Positions 51,683-60,304 of a stretch of 64,000 bases of DNA are shown piece after piece (positions within the stretch are counted from its first letter, which is position 1; every line of letters starts with the position of its first letter). Below the pieces are notes generated by a model. It ran no database searches. It had not been told where the DNA came from and saw only the letters and a program-made list of their open reading frames with translations. Location of the stretch: the NCBI RefSeq assembly GCF_021165955.1, contig NZ_CP088952.1, forward strand, positions 806,001 through 870,000, given 5' to 3'. Made by a program: the position numbers and the translations under genes. This stretch comes from Massilia endophytica (lineage in GTDB: Bacteria; Pseudomonadota; Gammaproteobacteria; Burkholderiales; Burkholderiaceae_D).

Positions 51683-53269
51683 ATGTTACGGAACGCAAGA
51701 TTGATGCTGCCCAGAAGCAAACTGGTCGGCGCCATGCTGATGGGACTGGGCGCGCTCTTCCTCTGCCTGCTGCTCGGCCTCATGGCCGCCGTGATTCCGC
51801 CGGGCGGCCTGGTGCGCCTGATGGTGGTGCCGGGCGCCGTGGCCGCGCTCATCGCCATCTGGGTCCTGCCCAAGCAGCAGCGCGCGCCGGGCGGCTTCCT
51901 CCTCTTCCTTCTGCTCGGCCTGCTGGCCACCCTGAACCTGTGGCCGCCTTACGTCATCTACCGCTTCGGCGGCCTGCCTGCGCTCAGCCCCATCAAGCTG
52001 GCCTGGCTGGCCCTGCTGGTGCTGGGCGGCTACTGGGTGCTGTCGAGCAAGGAGATGATGCAGCGCGTGAAGGACCGCTGCCGCAGCCACAAGCTGCTGG
52101 TGCTGCTCGTGCCCACCCTCATGGCCTGGCGCATCCTCACCTCGGCCATGGGCGAGCAGCCCATTCCCCAGGTGCTGACCATGGTGACGGACGTGCTTTC
52201 CTGCTACATCTTCTTCTTCATCGTCCTGGCCGTGCTGCGCGACGCGGGGGACGTGCACCGCATGCTGTCCCTGCTGGTGGTGGTGGCGGTGGCCCAGGCC
52301 CTCCTCGCCAGCTACGAATCCATGGTGCGCCACACCCTGTTCGACCGTTTCATCTCCGTCAGCGCCGAGGATTCCGCGGTGCAGATGGACATCATCCGCC
52401 AGAAGTTCCGCGACGGCCGCTACCGCGCGCAGGGCACCTTCGAGCACCCCATGGTGCTGGCCGAATTCATGGGCATGATGGTGCCTCTGGCGGCGGCCCT
52501 CTTCGTCACCACCCGCAAGCGCTGGATGCGCTGGGGCAGCGCCGCCTTCCTGCCGCTGGCCGTGTTCGTCATCGGCGCCTCGGGCAGCCGCTCCGGCTTT
52601 GCCGTGCTGATGGCGGGCGCCCTGCTGGCCGCCATCCTGTGGCTGATGCCGCGCCGCCAGCTGCACGGGGGCTCCAGCCGCGGCGTGCTGCTGCTGGCCG
52701 CCATCGCGCTGCTGCTGCCCGTGATCCTGGGGGTAGGCTATGTGGTCCTGCAGGAGGTCATGGCCATGGTCGCGGGCCGCACGGCCAGCGAAGTCAGCAG
52801 CTCCATGATGCGCGTGCTGATGATGGAGCGGGGCATTCCCCTCGTGATGGACGAGCCCCTGTTCGGCTATGGCGGCGGCATGGGCGCCATCAAGCTGGGC
52901 TTCTATGACGGCACCCGCTTCAACATCGACAACTACTGGCTGGGCCTGAGCCTGGACGCAGGCCTGGTCGGCCTGGTGCTGGCGGGCGCGTTCTGGCTCG
53001 GCTCCATCTTCTACGGCCTGCTGCTGTACTACCGCTATCCCGACCGCAACGGCACGGCCGCCGGACTGATCTCCGTTTCCCTCACCGTTCTGCTCATCAG
53101 CAAGTCGGTGCTGTCGATTAATTCCGGCTTCACTGTCGCCTATGCCCTGGTGGCCGCGCTGCTGGTGCTGGAGGAGGCCTCGCGGCGCGAGGCGGCCGCC
53201 GTCCTGCCGGAGGCGCAGCCAGGCGCGCTGGCGCCGGTGTCCGTACGGGGAGTCAGCCATGCAGCCTAA
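51683..53269 (+). CDS. O-antigen ligase/Wzy-type polymerase
   Basis: 528 aa, 10-12 membrane helices. The RAQGTFEHPMVLAEFMGMMV and VIGASGSRSGFAVLMAGALL segments are typical of the O-antigen ligase/Wzy family, with a large periplasmic loop (VAGRTASEVSSSMMRVLMME to FNIDNYWLG). It likely polymerises the repeat units in the periplasm. It follows the flippase by 2 bp and overlaps the next glycosyltransferase by 11 bp. Confidence 0.87.
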   Translation: MLRNARLMLPRSKLVGAMLMGLGALFLCLLLGLMAAVIPPGGLVRLMVVPGAVAALIAIWVLPKQQRAPGGFLLFLLLGLLATLNLWPPYVIYRFGGLPALSPIKLAWLALLVLGGYWVLSSKEMMQRVKDRCRSHKLLVLLVPTLMAWRILTSAMGEQPIPQVLTMVTDVLSCYIFFFIVLAVLRDAGDVHRMLSLLVVVAVAQALLASYESMVRHTLFDRFISVSAEDSAVQMDIIRQKFRDGRYRAQGTFEHPMVLAEFMGMMVPLAAALFVTTRKRWMRWGSAAFLPLAVFVIGASGSRSGFAVLMAGALLAAILWLMPRRQLHGGSSRGVLLLAAIALLLPVILGVGYVVLQEVMAMVAGRTASEVSSSMMRVLMMERGIPLVMDEPLFGYGGGMGAIKLGFYDGTRFNIDNYWLGLSLDAGLVGLVLAGAFWLGSIFYGLLLYYRYPDRNGTAAGLISVSLTVLLISKSVLSINSGFTVAYALVAALLVLEEASRREAAAVLPEAQPGALAPVSVRGVSHAA

Positions 53270-54272
53270 GGTTTGGATCGTGCTGGTGAACTGGAACGGC
53301 TGGCGCGACACGGTCGAGTGCCTGGAAAGCGTGTTCCGCCTGCACCATGACAATTTCGGCGTCATTGTCTGCGACAACGCCTCAAGCGACCACTCCGTGG
53401 AGCAGTTGGCGGCCTGGGCCAGCGGCACGCTGACGGTCGCCCCGGCCGCCGGCCCGCTGGGCGCCCTGAGCAGCCCCGCACTGCCCAAGCCCCTGCGGCA
53501 TGCCGTGCTCGACCAGCCTGCCGGCTACCGTATCGGACCCGACACGCCCTCCCTGCTCATCGTGCGCACAGGCGGCAACCTCGGCTTTGCTGGCGGCAAC
53601 AATGTGGGGATCCGTCTCGCGCTGAGCGACCCCGGCTGCGCCTACGTCTGGCTGCTCAATAACGACACGGTGGTCGAGCCCGAAACCCTGCCGCGCCTGC
53701 AGGCGGTGGCGCTGCGCGAGGCGGCCGGCATCACAGGAGCGCTGCTGTGCTATTACCATGAGCCCGACCGGATCCAGGCCCTCGGCGGGGGCATGTTCTC
53801 GCGCTATCGCGTGTATGGCCGCCTGCTGGGCAATGGCCTGCGCCGCAGCCGCCTGACGCCGCAGGACACGGCGGCCGCGAGCGCCGAACTGGGCTGGGTG
53901 AGCGGCGCGTCCATGCTGGTCAGCCGCGACTTCCTAGACACGGTGGGCGAGATGGAGGAGCGTTACTTCCTCTATTTCGAGGAGATCGACTGGGCCTGGC
54001 GTGCGCGGCGCCGTTTCCGCTTTGCCCTGGCGGCCGATGCCGTGGTCTATCACAAGGCGGGCGCGGCAACGGGCGAACGCACGGAGAGCACCTATTCCGT
54101 GTACACGATGTGCCGCGCGCGCTACAAGCTGTACCGCAAGTTCGTGCCCGCCTTGCTGCCCGCCTGCTACCTGCGGGCAGGCAAGGAGATGCTGCAGGCC
54201 CTGCTGCGCGGGCGCCGGGCGAGGGCAGGGGCCATCCTGCGCGCCAGCCGCGACGAGATCCTGGGCGGGTGA
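53259..54272 (+). CDS. Glycosyltransferase family 2 (rhamnosyltransferase-like)
   Basis: 337 aa. GT-A motifs are KVWIVLVNWNGWRDTVECLE, VIVCDNASSDHSVEQLAAWA, GNLGFAGGNNVGIRLAL, YVWLLNNDTVVEPETLPRLQ and GWVSGASMLVSRDFLDTVGE with ERYFLYFEEIDWAWRARR. NND is the metal site. This pattern is that of WbbL-type rhamnosyl/galactosyl transferases. The sugar is not known. It overlaps the polymerase gene by 11 bp and leads directly into the next GT (3 bp). Confidence 0.9.
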   Translation: MQPKVWIVLVNWNGWRDTVECLESVFRLHHDNFGVIVCDNASSDHSVEQLAAWASGTLTVAPAAGPLGALSSPALPKPLRHAVLDQPAGYRIGPDTPSLLIVRTGGNLGFAGGNNVGIRLALSDPGCAYVWLLNNDTVVEPETLPRLQAVALREAAGITGALLCYYHEPDRIQALGGGMFSRYRVYGRLLGNGLRRSRLTPQDTAAASAELGWVSGASMLVSRDFLDTVGEMEERYFLYFEEIDWAWRARRRFRFALAADAVVYHKAGAATGERTESTYSVYTMCRARYKLYRKFVPALLPACYLRAGKEMLQALLRGRRARAGAILRASRDEILGG

Positions 54273-54275
54273 ACG

Positions 54276-55310
54276 ATGGCCCAGTCTCCCGACATCACCA
54301 TCATTATCAAGGCCCTGAACGAGGAGGAACACATCGAAGCCTGCCTGCGTTCGGCCCTGGCGGCCCTGCAAGGCTTCGACGGCGAAGTGGTGCTGGCCGA
54401 CTCCGTCTCCACCGACCGCACCATCGAGATCGCCCAGCGCTTCCCCGTGCGCATCGTGCAGTTCGCGTCCGCCGCCGACCGCGGCTGCGGGGCGGGCCTG
54501 CAGCTGGGCTACCAGTTCGCGCGCGGGCGCTTCATCTATGTGCTGGATGGCGACATGCAGCTCGATGCCGCCTTTCTGCGCCGCGCCCACCAGTACCTGA
54601 ACGCCCACCCGGATGTGGCGGGCGTGGGCGGCCGCCTGGTCGATACCCAGTTCAACACCCTGGCCGACAACTACCGCGCCCGCGAATATGCCCGCCTGCG
54701 CCCGGAACAGGATGTGGCGAGCCTGGGGGGAGGGGGCCTGTACCGGCGTTCGGCCGTCGAGCAGGTGGGCTATCTGTCCAACCGCTGGCTTTCCGCCTAC
54801 GAGGAAGCCGAACTGGGCATGCGCCTGCGCGCGGCGGGCTTCCGCCTGGTGCGCCTAGCGGACGCCGCGGTTTTTCATTCCGGGCATAATGAAGACTCGC
54901 TGCAAATGCTGTTGCGCCTATGGAGAAACCGCCGCATCCAGGCCGTGGGCGTGCTTCTGCGGGGGGCGCTGGGCCGGCCCTGGCTGGCCGACTGCCTGCG
55001 CCAATGCGCCTTTGTGTTCGCGGCGCCGGTGCTGTATGGCGCGGCCGCTGTGCTGGCCGTTCTCGCCGCCGCAGGCGGGGCCCGGTGGCCCCTGGCCCTT
55101 GGCGGCAGCGTGCTGGCCGTGCTGGGCGCGGCCTGGGCTGTGCAGGCAGTGCGCAAGCGCAGCGGGCGTGAAGCCCTGATGGCCCTGCTGCACTGGCACC
55201 TATGTTTCATCGGGGCGCTGCGCGGTTTCCTGCGCCGCATGCCCGACCCGGCGGAGCCCATTCCGGCCCGCATTCTGGCTGATGGAGAAAGGTCAAGAAG
55301 GCAATATTAA
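54276..55310 (+). CDS. Glycosyltransferase family 2, membrane-associated
   Basis: 344 aa. The start PDITIIIKALNEEEHIEACL and VVLADSVSTDRTIEIAQRFP precede FIYVLDGDMQLDAAFLRRAH (DGD metal site) and RSAVEQVGYLSNRWLSAYEE. The C-terminal third has two to three membrane helices (FVFAAPVLYGAAAVLAVLAA), as in processive or lipid-linked GT2 enzymes. It is the last gene before a 332-bp gap. Confidence 0.88.
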   Translation: MAQSPDITIIIKALNEEEHIEACLRSALAALQGFDGEVVLADSVSTDRTIEIAQRFPVRIVQFASAADRGCGAGLQLGYQFARGRFIYVLDGDMQLDAAFLRRAHQYLNAHPDVAGVGGRLVDTQFNTLADNYRAREYARLRPEQDVASLGGGGLYRRSAVEQVGYLSNRWLSAYEEAELGMRLRAAGFRLVRLADAAVFHSGHNEDSLQMLLRLWRNRRIQAVGVLLRGALGRPWLADCLRQCAFVFAAPVLYGAAAVLAVLAAAGGARWPLALGGSVLAVLGAAWAVQAVRKRSGREALMALLHWHLCFIGALRGFLRRMPDPAEPIPARILADGERSRRQY

Positions 55311-55642
55311 GAGTTAGAAATATCGCTGTATAAGCTAATAATAGATGTCGGAAAGCTGCAACGAACGAATAACGTTTTGAAAATGTTTCGCGGTTATTTG
55401 GAAAATTTTCCTTCCGTACGGCAATTTTTATGGCGAACTACGGTAAAATCCCTCCCGTGCACACCTCTGGCGCAAGCTGCCAGATCCCACTGCGCGGCCA
55501 AAATGCTGCCGCGCCCGGTGGAAAAAACGTTCCAGCCCTGGACCCGTTTTCAAGAATAAAAAACACACGGCGACGAACAGTCGATGATGCCGGCACCCGC
55601 AAGGCGCCGGGGGGTATTTTATTTCTCTCTCAAAAGGTTGCC
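55311..55642 (+). promoter_or_regulatory. Long leader upstream of the lyase gene
   Basis: 332 bp without a convincing gene. It contains the 12-bp palindrome GGAAAATTTTCC (55400-55411), a -10-like TAAAAT (55444-55449), and a hairpin CCGGCACC / GGCGCCGG (55590-55597 with 55603-55610, one mismatch) followed by GGGGTATTTTATTT. The hairpin sits 33 bp before the start codon and could be an attenuator. A 60-codon frame at 55377-55559 is not supported by other evidence. Confidence 0.4.
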
Positions 55643-57889
55643 ATGAAATTTAGGACTGTTAATATTTTGCAAGGCATGATCGCGCTGGCCTTCGCCGTCA
55701 GCAATGTCAGCCATGCCGACTGGGCACAATCGCCCAGCGCCCGGGTGGTGCGTCCCGCGCCGGCCAATCTGCAAGTGCAGCCACAGAACCCGCCCAGCTT
55801 CACCTGGGCCATGCACAGCACCAAGCCTGCCGCCTATGTGCTGGAGCTGACCCGCTCCGGCGGCGTCGCCGAAACCTTCACCACCGACCGCAACTGGTTC
55901 CTCCCCACCGCGGCCCTGGCGGCCGGCACCTATACGTGGCGCGTGCGTCCGGCCAACAGCACGGACTGGTCTTCGCCCCGTTCCTTCGTGATCGACGCCA
56001 CCAAGTCCAAGGCCTTCATTGTGCCGGAGAACGCCGTGCTGAAGCAGCGCGTGACTGCCAAGGTCCATCCACGCGGCCTGAACGGCAGCGCCACGCTCAA
56101 GAGCACCTGGAGCGCCGCCCAGACCGCCGAGCGGGGCGCCCCGCTGACTCGCCTGTCGAATGCCGTACTGGTCCGCATCACCTCCATCCCCGTGTATACG
56201 GATGCTAACTGGACGCTGAACACGACCGGCACGATGACGGCCGCCGTGAATACCCAGCTGTCGAACATCCGCTGGGCGATGATGGACGTCACGCGCCAGG
56301 TCGAGGCTTCGGCCCTGCTGTGGCGCCTGACCGGCAACCGCACCTTCCTGAACGAAGCAATCAAGCGCGGCAACCAGCTGGCGGCCCTGAGCCCGAGCGG
56401 ACCGACCAGCTATGCCTCGTCCGACCAGGGCTGCCGCATGATCGCCATGGCCCTGGCCAAGGCCGTCGACTTCCTGGCCGCTGACCTGGACGCCACCACC
56501 AAGGCGCGCTGGCTGGGCATTATCGAGAACCGCACCAACCAGATGTACGACGCCTTCCAGGCCTGGTCTGTGTCGAGCGGCGGCGGCATGGACCAGTTCC
56601 CCTTCGACTCCCACGGGCAGACCGTGCAGGGCTACATCGCCCTGATCGCCGCCCTGACCCTGGGCGATATTCCGTCGGCCGAGAAATGGTTCGACTGGTC
56701 GGTGCGCAGCTACGTGCACTCCATCTACCCGTGGTCCGGTCCGGAAGGCGGCTTCGCCAACGGCACGTCCTACGGCCAGCACACTGCGCTGAGCTCGCTG
56801 GAAGTGTGGCAGCCCCTTGCCTACGCCACGGGCGTGAACCTGTTCGACAAGCCCTGGTCGGAAGGCTTCATGCGCTCCTTCGTGCACTTCCAGCCGCCCG
56901 GTTCGGTGCGCCATACCTTCGGCGACGAACATGAGCAGGCCCCGCAGCCGACCGAGCTGAAAGGCTTCGCCTCGCGCTTCGACACGCCGGAAGCGGCTTG
57001 GTACTCGAAGAGCCTGGGCGGCGAGGAAGATCCGCTGACCCTGCTGCAGGCGCCGTACCCCCTGCCGGTCACGCGCGCCACCACCACGACCGCGCCGCCG
57101 AATGGCGCCCTGTATCCGAGCATCGGCTGGGCGGCCATGCACAGCGACATCACCAACCCGCTGCGCACTTCGCTGTACTTCAAGTCCAGCCCTTACGGCT
57201 CGCTGAACCACAGCCACGGCGACCAGAACAGCCTGGTGCTCAACAGCGGCGGCCGTCCGCTGCTGATCGAAAGCGGCTACATGGACTGGTATGGTTCGCC
57301 CCTGTGGAATGACTGGTACCGCCAGACGAAGGCGCACAACGCCATCACCTTCGACGGCGGCAAGGGCCAGAACGTGGGCGGCAACTACGACACGAACCTG
57401 ACCCGCAACGGCACCATCACGTCCTTCGCCAGCACGCCCGGCATGGACTATGTGGAAGGCGATGCGACCCCGGCCTATGACGGCGTGCTGACCCGCGCCC
57501 GCCGCCAGATGTGGTATCTGCGCGCCATGGACGCCGTGATCGTGCGCGACACGCTGGACTCGGCCACCGCCCACACCTACGAATGGAACTTCCACGCGCC
57601 GGTGGTGATGAACGTGGCCAACAACGTGGCGACCATCACCAATGTCGACCGCAGTGTGTGCGTGCGTCCGGTGACGGGCGACATGACTCTGGAGAAGCGC
57701 GTGGGCGCGGCCCCGAAAGCGGGCGTGGTGGAAGACCATGCCGCCTTCGTGAAGGCGCCTGCGACGAAGGCGGAGTTCCTGGTCGTGCTGGATGTAGGCT
57801 GCAAGAACCCGACGATTGCGCTGACGCCGACGGCGACCGGCCGCACCCTGACGGTAGGCGGCGTCAACATCACGCTGCCGAACTACTGA
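55643..57889 (+). CDS. Secreted heparinase II/III-type polysaccharide lyase
   Basis: 748 aa. The signal peptide is VNILQGMIALAFAVSNVSHA, followed by an Ig-like/DUF4962 segment (PANLQVQPQNPPSFTWAMHS, TYTWRVRPANSTDWSSPRSF). An alpha/alpha toroid follows (DQFPFDSHGQTVQGYIALIA), then the heparinase II/III C-terminal domain with SLNHSHGDQNSLVLNSGGRP, LIESGYMDWYG and KAHNAITFDGGKGQN. Such lyases cleave acidic polysaccharides; here it probably trims or releases the polymer made by this cluster. It is the final gene before a strong terminator and has its own long leader. Confidence 0.88.
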   Translation: MKFRTVNILQGMIALAFAVSNVSHADWAQSPSARVVRPAPANLQVQPQNPPSFTWAMHSTKPAAYVLELTRSGGVAETFTTDRNWFLPTAALAAGTYTWRVRPANSTDWSSPRSFVIDATKSKAFIVPENAVLKQRVTAKVHPRGLNGSATLKSTWSAAQTAERGAPLTRLSNAVLVRITSIPVYTDANWTLNTTGTMTAAVNTQLSNIRWAMMDVTRQVEASALLWRLTGNRTFLNEAIKRGNQLAALSPSGPTSYASSDQGCRMIAMALAKAVDFLAADLDATTKARWLGIIENRTNQMYDAFQAWSVSSGGGMDQFPFDSHGQTVQGYIALIAALTLGDIPSAEKWFDWSVRSYVHSIYPWSGPEGGFANGTSYGQHTALSSLEVWQPLAYATGVNLFDKPWSEGFMRSFVHFQPPGSVRHTFGDEHEQAPQPTELKGFASRFDTPEAAWYSKSLGGEEDPLTLLQAPYPLPVTRATTTTAPPNGALYPSIGWAAMHSDITNPLRTSLYFKSSPYGSLNHSHGDQNSLVLNSGGRPLLIESGYMDWYGSPLWNDWYRQTKAHNAITFDGGKGQNVGGNYDTNLTRNGTITSFASTPGMDYVEGDATPAYDGVLTRARRQMWYLRAMDAVIVRDTLDSATAHTYEWNFHAPVVMNVANNVATITNVDRSVCVRPVTGDMTLEKRVGAAPKAGVVEDHAAFVKAPATKAEFLVVLDVGCKNPTIALTPTATGRTLTVGGVNITLPNY

Positions 57890-57944
57890 TCGCTTTCAAG
57901 CCGATTCGAAAGCCCGCTCCGGCGGGCTGATGAAATGGACCCTG

Positions 57945-57976
57945 CACCCGCAAGCTCAATGCTTGCGGGTGTTTTT
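57945..57976 (+). terminator. Strong Rho-independent terminator after the eps cluster
   Basis: An 11-bp perfect stem CACCCGCAAGC (57945-57955) / GCTTGCGGGTG (57961-57971) with loop TCAAT is followed by TTTTT. A weaker hairpin (AGCCCGC / GCGGGCT, 57911-57928) lies before it. Confidence 0.9.
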
Positions 57977-58052
57977 ACTTGTGCCTACTGCAGATGATCA
58001 TGGCGCTCCTCACGAGATGACATTGCATGGCCCACCTGGCGACTTGCTGTTT

Positions 58053-58445
58053 TCACTGCATCTCCGATCCCTCACCAAGGCCTTTGCTTCTACCATTTGT
58101 ACACCCGCATCGCGGGCAGTGTTCCGCCGTAAGCAGCCATTGCAACCATTCCCCAGCTCCCTTCCTGGACGTTGCGTACAGTACTAGTCTCAGCCTACAG
58201 TGCCTGCAGCGTATCGCACCAATAACCCAAACAAGCGTGCCGAAGGTGAAGGCCATCGCGCTGAACCGAATGGAAACGTTGTCAAACCTGAAGGCCTGCC
58301 CGAGCCAGTTTGGGAAGAAGAGACCAAGCCCTGCAACAGCAAGCACGGCACAGAACAGCCACAACTTCCACTTGTTTGGAGAAATGAGCCGTTGTGGGTC
58401 GTCGTTGCCCCTATCATTCTTCTGCCTGTACCGACGCTCCCTCAT
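58053..58445 (-). CDS. Small membrane protein with zinc-ribbon-like cysteines
   Basis: 130 aa, last of three overlapping genes. It has two membrane helices (WKLWLFCAVLAVAGLGLFFP and FSAMAFTFGTLVWVIGAIRC) and then CRHC and CPRCGC, which may bind zinc. I do not recognise a family. The ATG overlaps the previous stop codon (ATGA). It may belong to the RHS-type toxin remnant upstream as an immunity or accessory gene; that is inference from position. Confidence 0.65.
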   Translation of the reverse strand: MRERRYRQKNDRGNDDPQRLISPNKWKLWLFCAVLAVAGLGLFFPNWLGQAFRFDNVSIRFSAMAFTFGTLVWVIGAIRCRHCRLRLVLYATSRKGAGEWLQWLLTAEHCPRCGCTNGRSKGLGEGSEMQ

Positions 58446-58717
58446 CTATGCCTCCCCCAGTCTTCCCATTCGGCGATCAATCCATTGACAATCAATGCTA
58501 GTCCGGCTATCAGGGACGCCCGCAGAAAATCCAGCTTGAAGAAGCAGCTTCCTAGTGCGCCGGCCCAAAGCGATGTGGCCGCCCAGATTAAGATGTGAGC
58601 AAATTTTCGCATTGGCCTTCGTACGTCAGTACAGCAATTCCGCCGCCTTGGCGAGATCTGCCCGGATAGCATGGTCAGTCTTAGCGCTTCGCTAGGCAAC
58701 AGCTTTGATAGGCGCAT
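58442..58717 (-). CDS. Small membrane protein
   Basis: 91 aa: MRLSKLLPSEALRLTMLSGQ, then a helical membrane region (FAHILIWAATSLWAGALGSC and FLRASLIAGLALIVNGLIAE) with the C-terminus EWEDWGRHR. The start ATG shares its A with the stop codon of the preceding gene (TGATG), which argues for translational coupling. A longer in-frame reading to 58921 would overlap that gene fully and is not preferred. No family is recognised. Confidence 0.6.
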   Translation of the reverse strand: MRLSKLLPSEALRLTMLSGQISPRRRNCCTDVRRPMRKFAHILIWAATSLWAGALGSCFFKLDFLRASLIAGLALIVNGLIAEWEDWGRHR

Positions 58718-58953
58718 CAGTTCTTCATCAACTTCCTTATCAAGTATGCAGCGAGGCCAAGGAAAATCAGCACAAGGCCGCCCCACACTCCAGAATTCAA
58801 AACTACTCTGTCCATAGAAGCGTTGGGACCGGCGCCAAGCGGAAACAGTGCCTGCAGCAACCCTACTGCCGAATACAGAAGGATCAAAATACATGCCACT
58901 AAGCCCACAAACAGAGACCACCGTATGGACTTCGCATTAGTAGAATTGTTCAT
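58717..58953 (-). CDS. Small two-helix membrane protein
   Basis: 78 aa: MNNSTNAKSIRWSLFVGLVA begins the first helix, and SGVWGGLVLIFLGLAAYLIR is the second, ending KLMKN. The ATG lies three bases after the stop codon of the RHS C-terminal remnant, so it was probably translated together with the toxin gene. Candidate immunity protein by position; unrecognised by sequence. Confidence 0.62.
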   Translation of the reverse strand: MNNSTNAKSIRWSLFVGLVACILILLYSAVGLLQALFPLGAGPNASMDRVVLNSGVWGGLVLIFLGLAAYLIRKLMKN

Positions 58954-58956
58954 AAT

Positions 58957-59080
58957 TCAGTCATGAGGACGCGGAGTAAGATAGTCGGGAGGCAGCTTGT
59001 TCGGATCCATCTTCGGACCTGTTGAACAGGCTCGAATCACATCTTGCACAAACGATTGGCATTGATTCCAGGGAGACCAA
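58957..59080 (-). pseudogene. C-terminal remnant of an RHS-type protein
   Basis: 40 codons plus stop are open from the IS boundary: WSPWNQCQSFVQDVIRACST then GPKMDPNKLPPDYLTPRPHD. There is no start codon or ribosome site at the IS end. It is in the same orientation as the N-terminal RHS fragment at 60305-61546, on the other side of the IS. NQCQSFVQDVIRA resembles the end of toxin tips such as those with N-x-F-V-x-D-V. The middle of the original gene, including most RHS repeats, is missing. Confidence 0.65.
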
Positions 59081-59138
59081 TGAATCGCCACCATACCACT
59101 AGACACTCCTGAGCCATAATTTAGGCAAAGGAGTCATC

Positions 59139-59417
59139 ATGAGCGGAAAGCGGTACACGGAAGAATTCAAGGTTGCGGCGGTCAAGCAGGTGCTGGATCG
59201 CGGGCATCCAGCAGCGCAGGTGGCTGAGCGCCTCGGCGTGAGCATTCACAGCATCTACGCTTGGATCAAGCGCTACGGCGTTCCCGAGGCCGAGCGCAAG
59301 GCCAACGACGCCCAGACAGAGGAAATGCGGCGCCTGAAGGCCGAACTGAAACGCGTCACCGAGGAGCGCGATATTTTGCGAAAGGCCGCGGCGTACTTTG
59401 CCAAGACGTCCGGGTAA
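59139..59417 (+). CDS. IS3 family transposase OrfA
   Basis: 92 aa. The HTH_Tnp_1 domain GKRYTEEFKVAAVKQVLDRG and AAQVAERLGVSIHSIYAWIK binds the IS ends; the C-terminal leucine-zipper-like helix is MRRLKAELKRVTEERDILRK. It overlaps orfB, which is in the -1 frame. GGAG precedes the ATG. It is the DNA-binding part of the OrfAB transposase. Confidence 0.92.
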   Translation: MSGKRYTEEFKVAAVKQVLDRGHPAAQVAERLGVSIHSIYAWIKRYGVPEAERKANDAQTEEMRRLKAELKRVTEERDILRKAAAYFAKTSG

Positions 59418-60289
59418 GGTACGCCTTCATTCGCGAGCACCAGGCCGTGCATTCAGTCCGGCGGCTGTGCAAGATGGTCAAGGTTCACCCCAGCGGCTAT
59501 TACGCTTGGTGCATCACTGCCGAAAGTCCGCGTGAGAAAGAGAACCGACGGCTGCTTGGCCATATCAAGCAGTCTTGGCTGGAGAGCGGCGCGGTCTACG
59601 GTTACCGCAAGGTCTACGATGACTTGCAGGAGCTTGGTGAGCAATGCGGGATCAACCGAGTTCATCGCCTGATGCGATCTGAGGGCATACGTTCTCAAAC
59701 GGGCTACGCCAAGCGGAAGTCGAAGCGCGGCGGCCCACCATCGGTCGTCGCACCCAACCACCTGCAACGGGAGTTCGATGTTACTGAACCAAACAAGGTG
59801 TGGGTCACCGATATCACCTACCTGCGAACCTGTGAGGGATGGCTCTACCTGGCAGTTGTCTTGGACCTGTTCTCTCGTCAGGTAATCGGATGGTCGATGA
59901 GTTCACGGATCGACCGCGAGCTGGCGATGAGCGCTTTGCTGATGGCTGTATGGCGCCGACAACCGACTGAAGAGGTTATGGTCCACTCAGATCAGGGGAG
60001 CCAATTTAGCAGCTACGATTGGCGCGACTTCCTGGCGGCACATGGCCTCGTGCAAAGCATGAGCCGACGAGGCAATTGTCACGACAATGCCGTGGCTGAG
60101 AGCTTTTTCCAGTTGCTAAAGCGCGAGCGAATACGGCGCAAGACCTATTCGACCCGCGACGAGGCCAGGCAGGATGTCTTCGACTACATTGAGATGTTCT
60201 ACAATCCAAAGCGTCGCCATGGATTCAGCGAAAGGCTTTCGCCGATCGAATTCGAAAAGCGGCATTCTCTACGGCTGCAGAGTGTCTAG
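59414..60289 (+). CDS. IS3 family transposase OrfB (DDE integrase core)
   Basis: About 291 aa after the point VRYAFIREHQAVHSVRRLCK. The HTH_21 region (SWLESGAVYGYRKVYDDLQE) precedes the rve domain with the DDE triad: Asp in VWVTDITYL, Asp in VHSDQGSQF and Glu in NAVAESFFQLL. There is no good start codon nearby, so expression is expected through a -1 frameshift from orfA around the TTTTGCGAAAG stretch (59374-59384). The stop codon lies in the right inverted repeat. The frame is intact. Confidence 0.9.
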   Translation, partial: VRYAFIREHQAVHSVRRLCKMVKVHPSGYYAWCITAESPREKENRRLLGHIKQSWLESGAVYGYRKVYDDLQELGEQCGINRVHRLMRSEGIRSQTGYAKRKSKRGGPPSVVAPNHLQREFDVTEPNKVWVTDITYLRTCEGWLYLAVVLDLFSRQVIGWSMSSRIDRELAMSALLMAVWRRQPTEEVMVHSDQGSQFSSYDWRDFLAAHGLVQSMSRRGNCHDNAVAESFFQLLKRERIRRKTYSTRDEARQDVFDYIEMFYNPKRRHGFSERLSPIEFEKRHSLRLQSV

Positions 60290-60304
60290 AGAAATGATGG
60301 CGAT

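Noticed and set aside
55377..55559. 60-codon frame in the lyase leader as a leader peptide
   Set aside because: No good ribosome binding site, no run of one amino acid as in attenuation peptides, and no sequence features.
58442..58921. 159-codon version of the middle small membrane gene
   Set aside because: It would overlap the 78-residue gene almost completely in another frame; the shorter form with a TGATG junction is more plausible.
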